Below, piece after piece: positions 1 to 5,991 of a stretch of 7,974 bases of DNA. This DNA is from Ahniella sp. (lineage in GTDB: Bacteria; Pseudomonadota; Gammaproteobacteria; Xanthomonadales; Ahniellaceae): NCBI GenBank assembly GCA_016712105.1, contig JADJRU010000044.1, positions 1-7,974 of the forward strand, in the 5' to 3' direction. Numbering within the stretch: the first letter of the stretch is position 1; each line of letters starts with the position of its first letter. Position numbers and translations under genes: made by a program. The notes under the pieces are model-generated. The model did no database searches, was not told the DNA's origin, and was given only the letters and a program-made list of their open reading frames with translations.

Positions 1-252
1 TCGCAGTCCATGACGGACCAGATGTCACCTGAGTTGCGCAAAGACATGGCGGATATGTACCAGAAGATGGCGGACTGTGTGAGAACGGGGAAGTCGAGCG
101 AGGACTGCCAGCGACAGATAGCGAAAGACTGTCCGGTGGTTGCGAAGACAGGACAGTGTCCGATTGAAAAGGGAATGGGACACATGATGGGGCCTCGTGG
201 CATGCGTCCAGAGGGCACGGGTCCCATGACAGGTCCCCGCGAGATGCGCTAG
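1..252 (+). CDS. Small Cys/Met-rich protein, C-terminal part (partial at window start)
   Basis: The reading frame is open from base 1 (tcg cag tcc before the first ATG at 10) and ends with tandem TAG stops at 250-255, so the real start and any signal peptide may lie outside the window. From the ATG it gives 80 residues. The middle holds four cysteines (in ADCV, EDCQ, KDCPV and QCPI), with a helical, charged first third (SPELRKDMADMYQKMADC). The tail is rich in Met, Gly, Pro and Arg (GMGHMMGPRGMRPEG, then TGPMTGPREMR). Met/His-rich tails with paired cysteines often bind soft metals in periplasmic proteins, but I do not recognise the family and assign no function. It sits 7 bases before the probable start of the reductase gene, whose N-terminal region is also Met/Gly-rich, so the two may be cotranscribed. 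Confidence 0.55.
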   Translation, partial: SQSMTDQMSPELRKDMADMYQKMADCVRTGKSSEDCQRQIAKDCPVVAKTGQCPIEKGMGHMMGPRGMRPEGTGPMTGPREMR

Positions 253-259
253 TAGAGGC

Positions 260-1300
260 GTGACGACAATCACGAAGTATCTCACCGTAACGTTTGCGTC
301 CTGGCACTGGCGACAATTCTGGTGCTAGGCACGCCCGCTAATGCGGCTAGATAGGGCCCGACGAGCATGCCAAACAACACCACCCTCAACCGGGCACAGC
401 CAATCAGGCTGCTGGCGTGAATGCGGCGGGTGTGGCTCCGGGCGGCGGTATGGGTGGAAACCAGTCCGCAGCCGGTGGCGGCCCAGGGCCCAGCCGTATG
501 GGGCCGCCAGGCGGCATGGACGGTGGCATGGACGAGATGATGAAGAAAATGGGGACGCCGCCACCCAAGGAACTCTACCCCTTACTGATGGATGTGCCGG
601 ATCTGCCGCCCGAACAGCGTGCCGAGGTCGAGCAGTTGGCGCATGAACGAATGAAGGCGGGGGCCGCACGTCTCTCTTCCGGCTTGGAGAAGCTCGCCGG
701 TGCAACCTCAGATGATGACTACTCGGCCATGCAACAAGCGACCGAGCACATGCGACAGGGCCTTGCCCAATTTGAAAGCGGACTGGCGGACGCACCGAGC
801 GCTGAGCGAGGGACAGGTCACCCGCAACGTGGCCCTGCAGTGGTTCAAACGCGAGATGAACCTCGCGTCTCCTATCCCGCGCGACGAGCTGCATGCGCTT
901 CTTGGGATTACGCCATTTCACCTCTTCACGATGGGGCTGCTCATCGTGTTCGCACTCGCAATGGTCGCCATGTACTTCTTCAAGATGCGCCGCGCCGTGG
1001 CCTCTCTTTGGACGTCTCAATCCCGACACGAAACCGCCGCCGCCCGGCGCGTCACCGCCGCTTGCCGGAGCGCCCGGGCCGTCCGCTCCGCCAGCCGGAG
1101 GGAAACCTCAGGCTGGAGGGACACCACCATCTGCCGCACCGCCTTCGCCTCCCACACCGCCAGCCGCGCCGGGTGGCGGAGATGCCGCAAAACCGCCGGG
1201 TCGAGCAGGATCCGATCCCTCCGGCACCTTGCGAGACCGCGGCCTACAAGGGCGCTCCCGAAATTGACCGGGCCGGCGAGCCGGCGAAGAGGGCCCCTGG
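260..1300 (+). pseudogene. N-terminal half of the reductase: signal peptide, Met-rich region, membrane helix and linker
   Basis: The frames used in order are: GTG 260 to about 298 (MTTITKYLTVTFA); about 299-351 (VLALATILVLGTPANAA, a signal-peptide core with an A-x-A cleavage site); about 354-788 (PGGGMGGN, GGMDGGMDEMMKKMG, then PPPKELYPLLMDVPDLPPEQ); about 790-1003 (THRALSEGQVTRNVALQWFK, then the hydrophobic helix MGLLIVFALAMVAMYFFKMRR); then about 1007-1235 (FGRLNPDTKPPPPG and a Pro/Ala/Gly linker). A TGA in this last frame at 1265-1267 is avoided by frame 0 (ETAAYKGAPEIDRAGEPAKR), so two shifts probably lie in the linker. The GTG start is uncertain because AGAGG at 254-258 is only one base away. 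The Met clusters (MDEMMKKM) could bind copper, but no known metal-binding fold is evident. Confidence 0.55.
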
Positions 1301-1312
1301 GCTAAGCGGAAG

Positions 1313-2098
1313 TTGCTGGGGGCAGCCCCACCTGCTGCCGGAGGTTCGCCGCCTGCCGCGCTCGGAACGCCAGCGGCATCAGCGCCATCGCGCGAAGAGT
1401 CATCCGCGATCCCCGTTCCGACCGCGAGCTCCGCGCCTCCCCTGACTGCGAATTGGCGAGGGCAGTTCCGCGTGGGGAGCATCGTCACGGAAACGCCAAG
1501 CGTGAAAACGTTTCGCCTCCTGCCTTTGTCCAACGACGGCCTGCTGCCTTTCACGTTTGTGCCCGGTCAGTTCCTCAACGTCGCATTTTGGATTGGCGGC
1601 GCGAGAATGAACCGCTCGTATTCCATCTCGTCCTCCCCGACGCAGCGGGATTACGTCGAGCTGAGCGTGCGGCGTGAGCCACGGGGCGCCGTTTCCCGTC
1701 ACATTAATGATCTGCTCAAGGTGGGCGACCAGATCGAAGCGGGAGGCCCGGTCGGAAAATTTACGTTTACCGGAGCAGAGGCCGACAGCATCGTGCTTGT
1801 CTCCGGCGGCGTGGGCATTACGCCCATGATGAGCATCACGCGCTATCTCACGGAGCGGGCATGGGCCGGAGACATCTTCTTTATCTACATGTGCCGCACT
1901 CCGGCCGACTTCATTTTGCGGACGAAGTCGCCGCGCTTCAGCACCGGAATCCAAAGCTGCACGTCGCGGTCACGATCTCGAAGGCAGAAGGGACGGACTG
2001 GAAGGGCCCGCGCGGGCGGCTCACGAAGGATTTGCTCATGCAGACGGTCCCCAACCTCGTTTCGCGGAGGATCCACCTGTGTGGGCCGCCATCGATGA
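1313..2098 (+). CDS. FAD/NAD(P)H-binding (ferredoxin-NADP reductase-type) segment of the reductase
   Basis: This is an open frame with an alternative TTG/CTG-type start inside the gene; it is a gene segment, not an independent gene. It starts in the Ala/Pro linker and enters an FNR beta-barrel at about 1450 (FRVGSIVTETPSVKTFRLLP). It carries the FAD-binding RSYS motif (NRSYSISSSP, about 1610-1640), followed by a domain continuing through the basic RREPRGAVSRHIND stretch. The NAD(P)-binding loop SGGVGITPMMS lies near 1802-1834. This family passes electrons between NAD(P)H and an iron-sulfur or heme partner through FAD. Sense ends at about 1917, where IYMCRTPADFI runs into a non-homologous tail. 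Adding one T to the TTTT run at 1914-1917 restores FADEVAALQHRNPKLHVAV in the next segment. The 181 bases after that point in this frame are spurious. Confidence 0.7.
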   Translation: MLGAAPPAAGGSPPAALGTPAASAPSREESSAIPVPTASSAPPLTANWRGQFRVGSIVTETPSVKTFRLLPLSNDGLLPFTFVPGQFLNVAFWIGGARMNRSYSISSSPTQRDYVELSVRREPRGAVSRHINDLLKVGDQIEAGGPVGKFTFTGAEADSIVLVSGGVGITPMMSITRYLTERAWAGDIFFIYMCRTPADFILRTKSPRFSTGIQSCTSRSRSRRQKGRTGRARAGGSRRICSCRRSPTSFRGGSTCVGRHR

Positions 2099-2490
2099 TG
2101 GACTCGACCAAGGCCATCCTCACGGAGCTCGGAATTCCTCCGGACCGCGTGAAGACCGAAGCATTCGGCGCACCCAAGCCCGCCCCGGCCGCCGCTGGGA
2201 CTACCGCTAAACCGACTGCCCCTGCGACCGGCCCGCTGGTCACGTTTTCAAAAAACAACAAGTCGTCGAAGATTCACGAAGGTCAGACCGTTCTCGAACT
2301 CTCCGAAGAACTCGGCATCGGAATCGACTTCTCGTGCCGCGTGGGCACCTGCGGCCTGTGCAAAGTGAAAATGACGTCGGGCGAAGTCGAGATGGCGGTG
2401 CAGGACGCGCTCGATGCTGACGACATAGCCAACAAGATCATTCTTGCCTGCCAGGCGAAGCCGAAGGGTGACATCGCGGTGGAGGCATAG
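1861..2490 (+). CDS. C-terminal segment of the reductase: end of NAD(P)-binding domain plus 2Fe-2S ferredoxin domain
   Basis: Only the part from about 1918 onward is meaningful; the first 19 codons are out of the true frame. It begins with FADEVAALQHRNPKLHV and includes the terminal FNR motif HLCGPPSMMDSTKAIL (about 2078-2125), which helps close the NAD(P) pocket. An Ala/Pro/Thr-rich hinge follows (about 2170-2230). The last 85 residues form a plant-type [2Fe-2S] domain with CX4CX2C (CRVGTCGLC, about 2335-2361) and the distal Cys in IILACQA (about 2437-2457). This reductase-then-ferredoxin order is seen in oxygenase reductases, phenol hydroxylase P5-type proteins and Na+-NQR NqrF (there in reverse order). 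No oxygenase is nearby, whereas two cytochrome genes follow directly, so heme rather than an oxygenase is the likely acceptor. GGAGG at 2481-2485 inside its end serves the next gene. Confidence 0.72.
   Translation: MGRRHLLYLHVPHSGRLHFADEVAALQHRNPKLHVAVTISKAEGTDWKGPRGRLTKDLLMQTVPNLVSRRIHLCGPPSMMDSTKAILTELGIPPDRVKTEAFGAPKPAPAAAGTTAKPTAPATGPLVTFSKNNKSSKIHEGQTVLELSEELGIGIDFSCRVGTCGLCKVKMTSGEVEMAVQDALDADDIANKIILACQAKPKGDIAVEA
2481..2485 (+). promoter_or_regulatory. Shine-Dalgarno site for the diheme b cytochrome
   Basis: GGAGG lies inside the last codons of the reductase, 7 bases before the ATG at 2493. With a 2-base gap between stop and start, this favours translational coupling of the two genes. 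Confidence 0.6.
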
Positions 2491-2492
2491 CC

Positions 2493-3236
2493 ATGAAGGA
2501 ACGTGAACGCATCGTCGTCAGCGGCATCCTCGGCGTCTTGTTGCTGGCCTGGCTCGGCGTTCCTCTTCCACCGCTCGCCGCGCTTTGCGGGCAGCGGATG
2601 GGGGCAGTGTTCGGGATCGCGGGGGCCGTGCTCATGCTCGTCCCGCTCGCGTATCCGATCGTCAAGCGTATTCGCTTCCTCAAGGCTCGAATCACACCGC
2701 ACGTGTCGATGCAGACGTTGCTTGCCCTGCACGTCTACGCGGGCATCTTTGGCCCTTTGCTCGCGCTCATTCACGCGGGTCACAAGTTCGACAGCTTGCT
2801 GGGAATCACGCTGACGGCAGTGATGCTGCTCGTCGTCGTGAGCGGGTTTGCGGTGCGCTATCTGCTCACCTTTGTCACTCATGAGATCAAAGACAAATTG
2901 ATCCTGCTGCAGACCGCCAGGGGCGATCTCGACAGTGCGTGGGGAGTGCTTGAGCACTCCCCTGCTGAAATGAGAGTCCTTCCCAAGACACCCGTCCTGG
3001 CAGCGAGCCTGGCATCGCTGGGAATCGAGCTCCCATTCGGCGGCCCAGCCGGCGAGGTCATCCGCACGGCCGATGGCGTAGCGGACCTGGAATACGCGAT
3101 CCGCACGCACGAGTTGTTCAAACGCTGGTTCAGCCGATCTCTGACGCTGCATATCGCAGCATCCTGCGTGCTCTATGTCCTGCTGCTGCTCCATATCTGG
3201 TCGGGGATTCATTTCGGACTCAGGTGGTTCAGCTGA
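2493..3236 (+). CDS. Diheme b-type membrane cytochrome with two HX13H motifs
   Basis: Intact, 247 residues. The ATG at 2493 has GGAGG at 2481-2485, a 7-base gap. Predicted membrane helices are at about 9-30, 36-57, 72-95, 103-126 and 219-241. A soluble loop of about 90 residues (130-215) lies between helices 4 and 5. Helix 3 contains H80 and H94 and helix 5 contains H220 and H234, each an HX13H pair. H70, H97, H130 and H240 flank them. HX13H within a helix pair is the bis-His heme spacing of the ferric reductase/NADPH oxidase superfamily and related b cytochromes, and predicts one heme near each membrane face. The gene starts 2 bases after the reductase stop and ends 8 bases before the heptaheme cytochrome, so it is the probable membrane link between them. 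I do not recognise a named family. Heme binding is an inference from the histidine pattern. Confidence 0.75.
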   Translation: MKERERIVVSGILGVLLLAWLGVPLPPLAALCGQRMGAVFGIAGAVLMLVPLAYPIVKRIRFLKARITPHVSMQTLLALHVYAGIFGPLLALIHAGHKFDSLLGITLTAVMLLVVVSGFAVRYLLTFVTHEIKDKLILLQTARGDLDSAWGVLEHSPAEMRVLPKTPVLAASLASLGIELPFGGPAGEVIRTADGVADLEYAIRTHELFKRWFSRSLTLHIAASCVLYVLLLLHIWSGIHFGLRWFS

Positions 3237-3244
3237 GCGTATAG

Positions 3245-4060
3245 ATGAAGAAACCCATTCTCTTACTCGTCCTCCTTTTCGCCACGGCGGCGGCGCTGGC
3301 CGCTCTGTGGGAATCGGGAGCCAACGACGTCGCTCTGTGGCAGAGGCAGGTGCGCCCGGGGAACCTATCGGTGGCGCATGCATCGCTCGACAACAATTGC
3401 GCCGCCTGTCACACGCCCGTGAGAGGACCGGTCGATGTGAAATGTATCGGCTGCCATGCCAACAATGACACACTGCTGCAACGTCAACCCACCGCGTTTC
3501 ACGTGAACATTGGCCATTGTGCGCAATGCCATATCGAACATCAGGGCACGACCGCACGACTGACGAGGATGGATCATGTGACGTTAGCGGAAATTGGGTT
3601 GCAGCAGTTGGAGCGATCGGCGTCTGATAGTGAGCAGAAGCAGGCCGCCGATCAGCTGGTGGCCTGGGTCCGCCAGGTCACCCTGCCGGGTTCCCTGCCC
3701 AAGCTGCCTTCCGTGACCGCGCTCGAAATGACATTGAACTGTGCGATCTGTCACAGCACCAAAGACCGCCACAGAGGTCTTTTTGGAGGCGAGTGCGCGG
3801 CGTGCCACGGGACGACACAATGGGCCATCGCCGGATTTCGCCATCCCTCTCCGCGGTCGGTCGAGTGTGCCCAGTGCCACCAGGCGCCGCCGAGTCACTA
3901 TATGATGCACTTCGACATGATCTCGAAAAGGATTGCCAGGCAGGAAGATGCGCAAGTAGCCCAGTGCTGCGGGCCCGCTCAAGTGAACCAGTGTTATCGC
4001 TGCCACCAGACCACATCATGGAACGACATCAAGGGGGTGGGGTACTACAAGCATCATTGA
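3245..4060 (+). CDS. Seven-heme c-type cytochrome (cytochrome c3/c7-like family), exported
   Basis: Intact, 271 residues. The N-terminus (MKKPILLLVLLFATAAALAA) is a signal peptide or uncleaved anchor, placing the protein in the periplasm. Seven CXXCH heme sites start at C52 (CAACH), C67 (CIGCH), C92 (CAQCH), C166 (CAICH), C184 (CAACH), C208 (CAQCH) and C250 (CYRCH). Three hemes form an N-terminal group and four a C-terminal group, separated by about 70 residues with no heme that include a Gln/Glu-rich stretch. Extra histidines (H45, H86, H91, H99, H111, H200, H218, H222, H270, H271) can serve as distal ligands. The C-terminal pattern TTSWNDIKGVGYYKHH is one I recall from multiheme cytochromes of this type. 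No Cys-Cys loss is seen, and C241-C242 is an additional non-heme pair. It is third in the operon and the likely periplasmic electron acceptor or donor for the b cytochrome. Its terminal partner is unknown. Confidence 0.87.
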   Translation: MKKPILLLVLLFATAAALAALWESGANDVALWQRQVRPGNLSVAHASLDNNCAACHTPVRGPVDVKCIGCHANNDTLLQRQPTAFHVNIGHCAQCHIEHQGTTARLTRMDHVTLAEIGLQQLERSASDSEQKQAADQLVAWVRQVTLPGSLPKLPSVTALEMTLNCAICHSTKDRHRGLFGGECAACHGTTQWAIAGFRHPSPRSVECAQCHQAPPSHYMMHFDMISKRIARQEDAQVAQCCGPAQVNQCYRCHQTTSWNDIKGVGYYKHH

Positions 4061-4115
4061 TGGAGCGTCGGGATGCATAGCGTGACGGAGCATCGCAGAA
4101 AGAGGAGCCAGGTAG

Positions 4116-4187
4116 ATGGACGCGGTTGAAGGCACCAGTATCAACCTCGTGCCGTGGCTGCGGCTGCATGGCGATCTCACAAACTGA
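4116..4187 (+). CDS. Possible 23-residue peptide upstream of the CBS gene
   Basis: The ATG at 4116 is preceded by GAGGAG (4102-4107) at an 8-base gap, a good ribosome site. The frame runs 23 codons (MDAVEGTSINLVPWLRLHGD then LTN) to the TGA at 4185-4187, which abuts the AAGGAGG of the next gene. It may be a leader peptide, a remnant of a decayed gene, or chance. There is no homology that I recognise and no attenuator hairpin visible. Confidence 0.22.
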   Translation: MDAVEGTSINLVPWLRLHGDLTN

Positions 4188-4193
4188 AGGAGG
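4187..4193 (+). promoter_or_regulatory. Strong Shine-Dalgarno site deciding the CBS gene start
   Basis: AAGGAGG ends 8 bases before the ATG at 4202. This near-perfect site selects 4202 over the in-frame GTG-type codon at 4154, which would add 16 residues not typical of CBS proteins. Confidence 0.7.
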
Positions 4194-4201
4194 ACAAGAC
4201 C

Positions 4202-4585
4202 ATGAGTTGTTGTAGTGATGTGATGACACCAATTGAAGCGTCTTCGTGCTGTACGCCGCACGATACGGCGGAACAGGCCGCGCAAGCGATGCGTGACTCA
4301 GGCTGTGGCTGCGCGCCTGTAGTTGAGGATACAGCACACCTCAAGTTAGTTGGCGTCGTCACCGAACGCGACGTGTGTTGCGGCGTGGCGGCTGAGGACC
4401 GGCGCGCGTCGGACGTGCGCGTCGACACGATCATGCGACCCTTGTCGGCTTGTTGTGGGGCAAGCGAGCCGGTGGAAGAAGCGCGCCGGAAACTCCACGA
4501 GCATCGCGCGACCAGCTTGCCTGTTGTAGACCAGAGGGGCTGTTGTTGCGGCACAGTGAGCATGCACCGTCTGGAGAAGTCGTAG
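4202..4585 (+). CDS. Cysteine-rich tandem CBS-domain protein
   Basis: Intact, 127 residues, a single Bateman module without a catalytic partner. CBS1 runs from DVMTP (6-10) through the helix DTAEQAAQAM (21-30), then CAPVVED (37-43) and LVGVVTERD (49-57). CBS2 runs from TIMRPLSACC (76-85) through the helix EPVEEARRKLHEH, then ATSLPVVD (103-110), and ends in a shortened final strand (GTVSM). CBS pairs usually bind adenosine nucleotides and act as energy sensors; no ligand can be read here. The oddity is 13 cysteines, nearly all in clusters: C3-C4, C16-C17, C35/C37, C59-C60, C84-C85, C114-C115-C116. They sit at the loop positions after MT, around PVV and after RD where related proteins mostly have hydrophobic residues or Gly. 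This could be a metal- or redox-responsive variant. It has its own strong ribosome site and lies 141 bases after the cytochrome, so it need not belong to that operon. Confidence 0.83.
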   Translation: MSCCSDVMTPIEASSCCTPHDTAEQAAQAMRDSGCGCAPVVEDTAHLKLVGVVTERDVCCGVAAEDRRASDVRVDTIMRPLSACCGASEPVEEARRKLHEHRATSLPVVDQRGCCCGTVSMHRLEKS

Positions 4586-4644
4586 AGCACCGGATGACCG
4601 CATCAGCAAATTCGACGAGCCATTCGACACGCTAATGGCGAACT

Positions 4645-4661
4645 GGGCGAGCCCGTCGCCC
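4645..4661 (+). other. Short perfect hairpin between the CBS and glucoamylase genes
   Basis: GGGCGA / gcccg loop / TCGCCC forms a 6-bp stem with a 5-base loop. No T-run follows, so it is not a classical intrinsic terminator. It may be a weak 3'-end structure for the CBS transcript or chance in GC-rich DNA. Confidence 0.2.
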
Positions 4662-4686
4662 CGGCATGTGAAAGAGAGCCCTGATA

Positions 4687-5292
4687 GTGAACCCGTTTGC
4701 AGGAAAGCCGACCGAACCAGCGCTGCCGCCGCACACCGTCGCCGTGACGACTGAATTGACCTCGGAGCCGACAAAGTCGGGTGCAATCATGAGCAGCAGG
4801 ACGCTCACCATCGAGGCCGAACTGGAAAAGCTGCAGCGCGACACATTCGGGTATTTTTTGCACGAGACGAATCCCGTCAACGGGCTGGTGATCGACAAGA
4901 CCGCGCCGGATTGGCCGTCCAGCATTGCCGCGACCGGCCTCGCGTTAGCCTGCTACCCGGTCAGTGTCGAACGCGGATTCATGTCGCGGGCCGCGGCGGT
5001 GGAACGCACGCTGGCGACCCTGCGTTTTTTCTGGAACAGCCCGCAAGGCCCTGAACCAGACGCGACCGGCTACCAGGGCTTTTATTATCATTTTCTCGAC
5101 ATGCAGTCCGGCCGGCGCGCCTGGCAATGCGAGCTGTCGACGGTGGACAGCGCCTTTTCTGGCCGGCGCGTTGACGGCAGGAATGTATTTGATCGGCGAC
5201 ACGCCGGACGAACGGGAAATCCGCATGCTCGCCGACGCGCTCTACCGCCGGGCGGACTGGGCAGTGGGCGCAAAACCACGGGGCAACGGTGA
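4687..5292 (+). CDS. N-terminal open segment of the glucoamylase-family gene
   Basis: This segment is valid from its start to about 5157; the last 45 codons are out of frame after the extra T in the TTTT run. Two starts are possible. GTG 4687 has a weak AAGAGAG (4672-4678) 8 bases upstream. ATG 4789 (MSSRTLTIEAELEKL) matches where the family domain begins but has no clear ribosome site. It contains the first helical hairpin of the fold (SSIAATGLALACYPVSVERG, then RFFWNSPQGPEPDATGYQGF) and the YYHFLDMQSGRRAW-CELSTVD core. Confidence 0.55.
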   Translation: MNPFAGKPTEPALPPHTVAVTTELTSEPTKSGAIMSSRTLTIEAELEKLQRDTFGYFLHETNPVNGLVIDKTAPDWPSSIAATGLALACYPVSVERGFMSRAAAVERTLATLRFFWNSPQGPEPDATGYQGFYYHFLDMQSGRRAWQCELSTVDSAFSGRRVDGRNVFDRRHAGRTGNPHARRRALPPGGLGSGRKTTGQR

Positions 5293-5394
5293 CGCACGGC
5301 TGGAAGCCCGAAAGTGGATTTCTCCTACCGGTGGGAAGGGCTACGATGAGGCGCTGCTACTGTATATCCTGGGCTGGGATCGCCGACTCGTCCG

Positions 5395-5991
5395 TTGCCC
5401 GAGAGCAGCTACGCTGCGTGGACGTCAACGTACCGGTGGGAACACTGGCATGGATATGACTATCTGTATGCCGGGCCGTTGTTCACGCACCAGCTCTCGC
5501 CTGTCTGGATCGACTTTCGCGGTATTCAGGACGCATTCATGCGTGAGAAAGGCCTGGACTATTTCGAGAACAGCCGCCGCGCAACCTATGTGCAACAACA
5601 GTACGCGATCCACAACCCACGCAGGTTCAAGGACTATGGGCCCTGTTGCTGGGGCATTACCGCAAGCGAGGGTCCCGGCCCCGGCACCATCACCATAAAC
5701 GGCATTGATCGGCAGTTCTTCGATTACGTGGGGCGCGGCGTGCCGTACGGACCCGACGACGGCACCCTGGCCCCGTGGGCGTTGGTGGCCTCGCTGCCGT
5801 TCGCACCAGAAATCGTGCTGCCCGCACTCCACCATTGCATTCATCAGGCCAAGATGACCGAGTTCAACTCCTACGGCTTCAAAGCCTCGTTCAACCCCTC
5901 CCACCCGGGAACCCCCGGCAATCCGTATGGGTGGTGGGTCTCACCGTGGCATTACGGGATTAATCAAAGGGCCGATCGTTCTGATGATTGA
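5395..5991 (+). CDS. C-terminal open segment of the glucoamylase-family gene
   Basis: The longest uninterrupted piece of the gene, correct from about 5377 to 5964. It encodes LPESSYAAWTSTYRWEHWHG, LYAGPLFTHQLSPVWIDFRG, AFMREKGLDYFENSRRATYV, the WGITASEGPGPG motif, GVPYGPDDGTLAPWALVASL and NSYGFKASFNPSHPGTPGNP. It then goes out of frame after NQ through one extra A in the AAA run. Its own start codon is internal and has no ribosome site, so it is not an independent gene. The true end follows in two further frames to 6089. Confidence 0.6.
   Translation: MPESSYAAWTSTYRWEHWHGYDYLYAGPLFTHQLSPVWIDFRGIQDAFMREKGLDYFENSRRATYVQQQYAIHNPRRFKDYGPCCWGITASEGPGPGTITINGIDRQFFDYVGRGVPYGPDDGTLAPWALVASLPFAPEIVLPALHHCIHQAKMTEFNSYGFKASFNPSHPGTPGNPYGWWVSPWHYGINQRADRSDD

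Larger units (their letters stand above)
260..2490 (+). pseudogene. Membrane-anchored FAD/NAD(P)H and 2Fe-2S reductase, broken by several frame changes
   Basis: Read across its frame breaks, this is one gene of roughly 740 codons. In order it encodes: a signal peptide (260-345); a Met/Gly/Pro-rich segment (about 355-560); a helical domain (about 570-870); one transmembrane helix (913-981) followed by KMRR; a Pro/Ala/Gly linker (about 1020-1435); an FNR-type FAD/NAD(P)H reductase (about 1450-2165); and a plant-type 2Fe-2S domain (about 2235-2487). The signal peptide and the basic residues after the helix predict a periplasmic N-terminal part and a cytoplasmic reductase. Frame changes fall near 298, 352, 787, 1005, 1235, 1295 and 1917; several are single-base changes in short homopolymers (for example one T missing at 1914-1917, one extra G near 788). 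Conserved residues continue on both sides of each break. It is either an intact gene with sequence errors or a very young pseudogene. Its stop lies 2 bases before the next gene, which supports one operon. Confidence 0.75.

Noticed and set aside
325..1029. 234-codon minus-strand frame
   Set aside because: Antisense to the signal peptide, helical domain and membrane helix of the reductase; composition is Arg/His/Pro-rich and no motif is seen.
2283..3557. 424-codon minus-strand open frame opposite the 2Fe-2S domain, the b cytochrome and the start of the cytochrome c gene
   Set aside because: It lies antisense to three well-supported domains, its product is Arg/His/Gln-rich without any family motif, and GC-rich coding DNA commonly gives such antisense frames.
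3584..4006. Minus-strand frame opposite the heptaheme cytochrome
   Set aside because: Shadow of a gene with five clear heme sites in this interval; no independent ribosome site.
4645..4661. Intrinsic terminator after the CBS gene
   Set aside because: The hairpin is perfect but only 6 bp and is followed by CCGGCATG, with no T-run.
5965..5971. Programmed ribosomal frameshifting at AAAGGG in the glucoamylase gene
   Set aside because: Seven shifts of mixed direction occur in the same gene and no stimulatory structure or shared slippery motif is seen, so errors or mutations explain it better.
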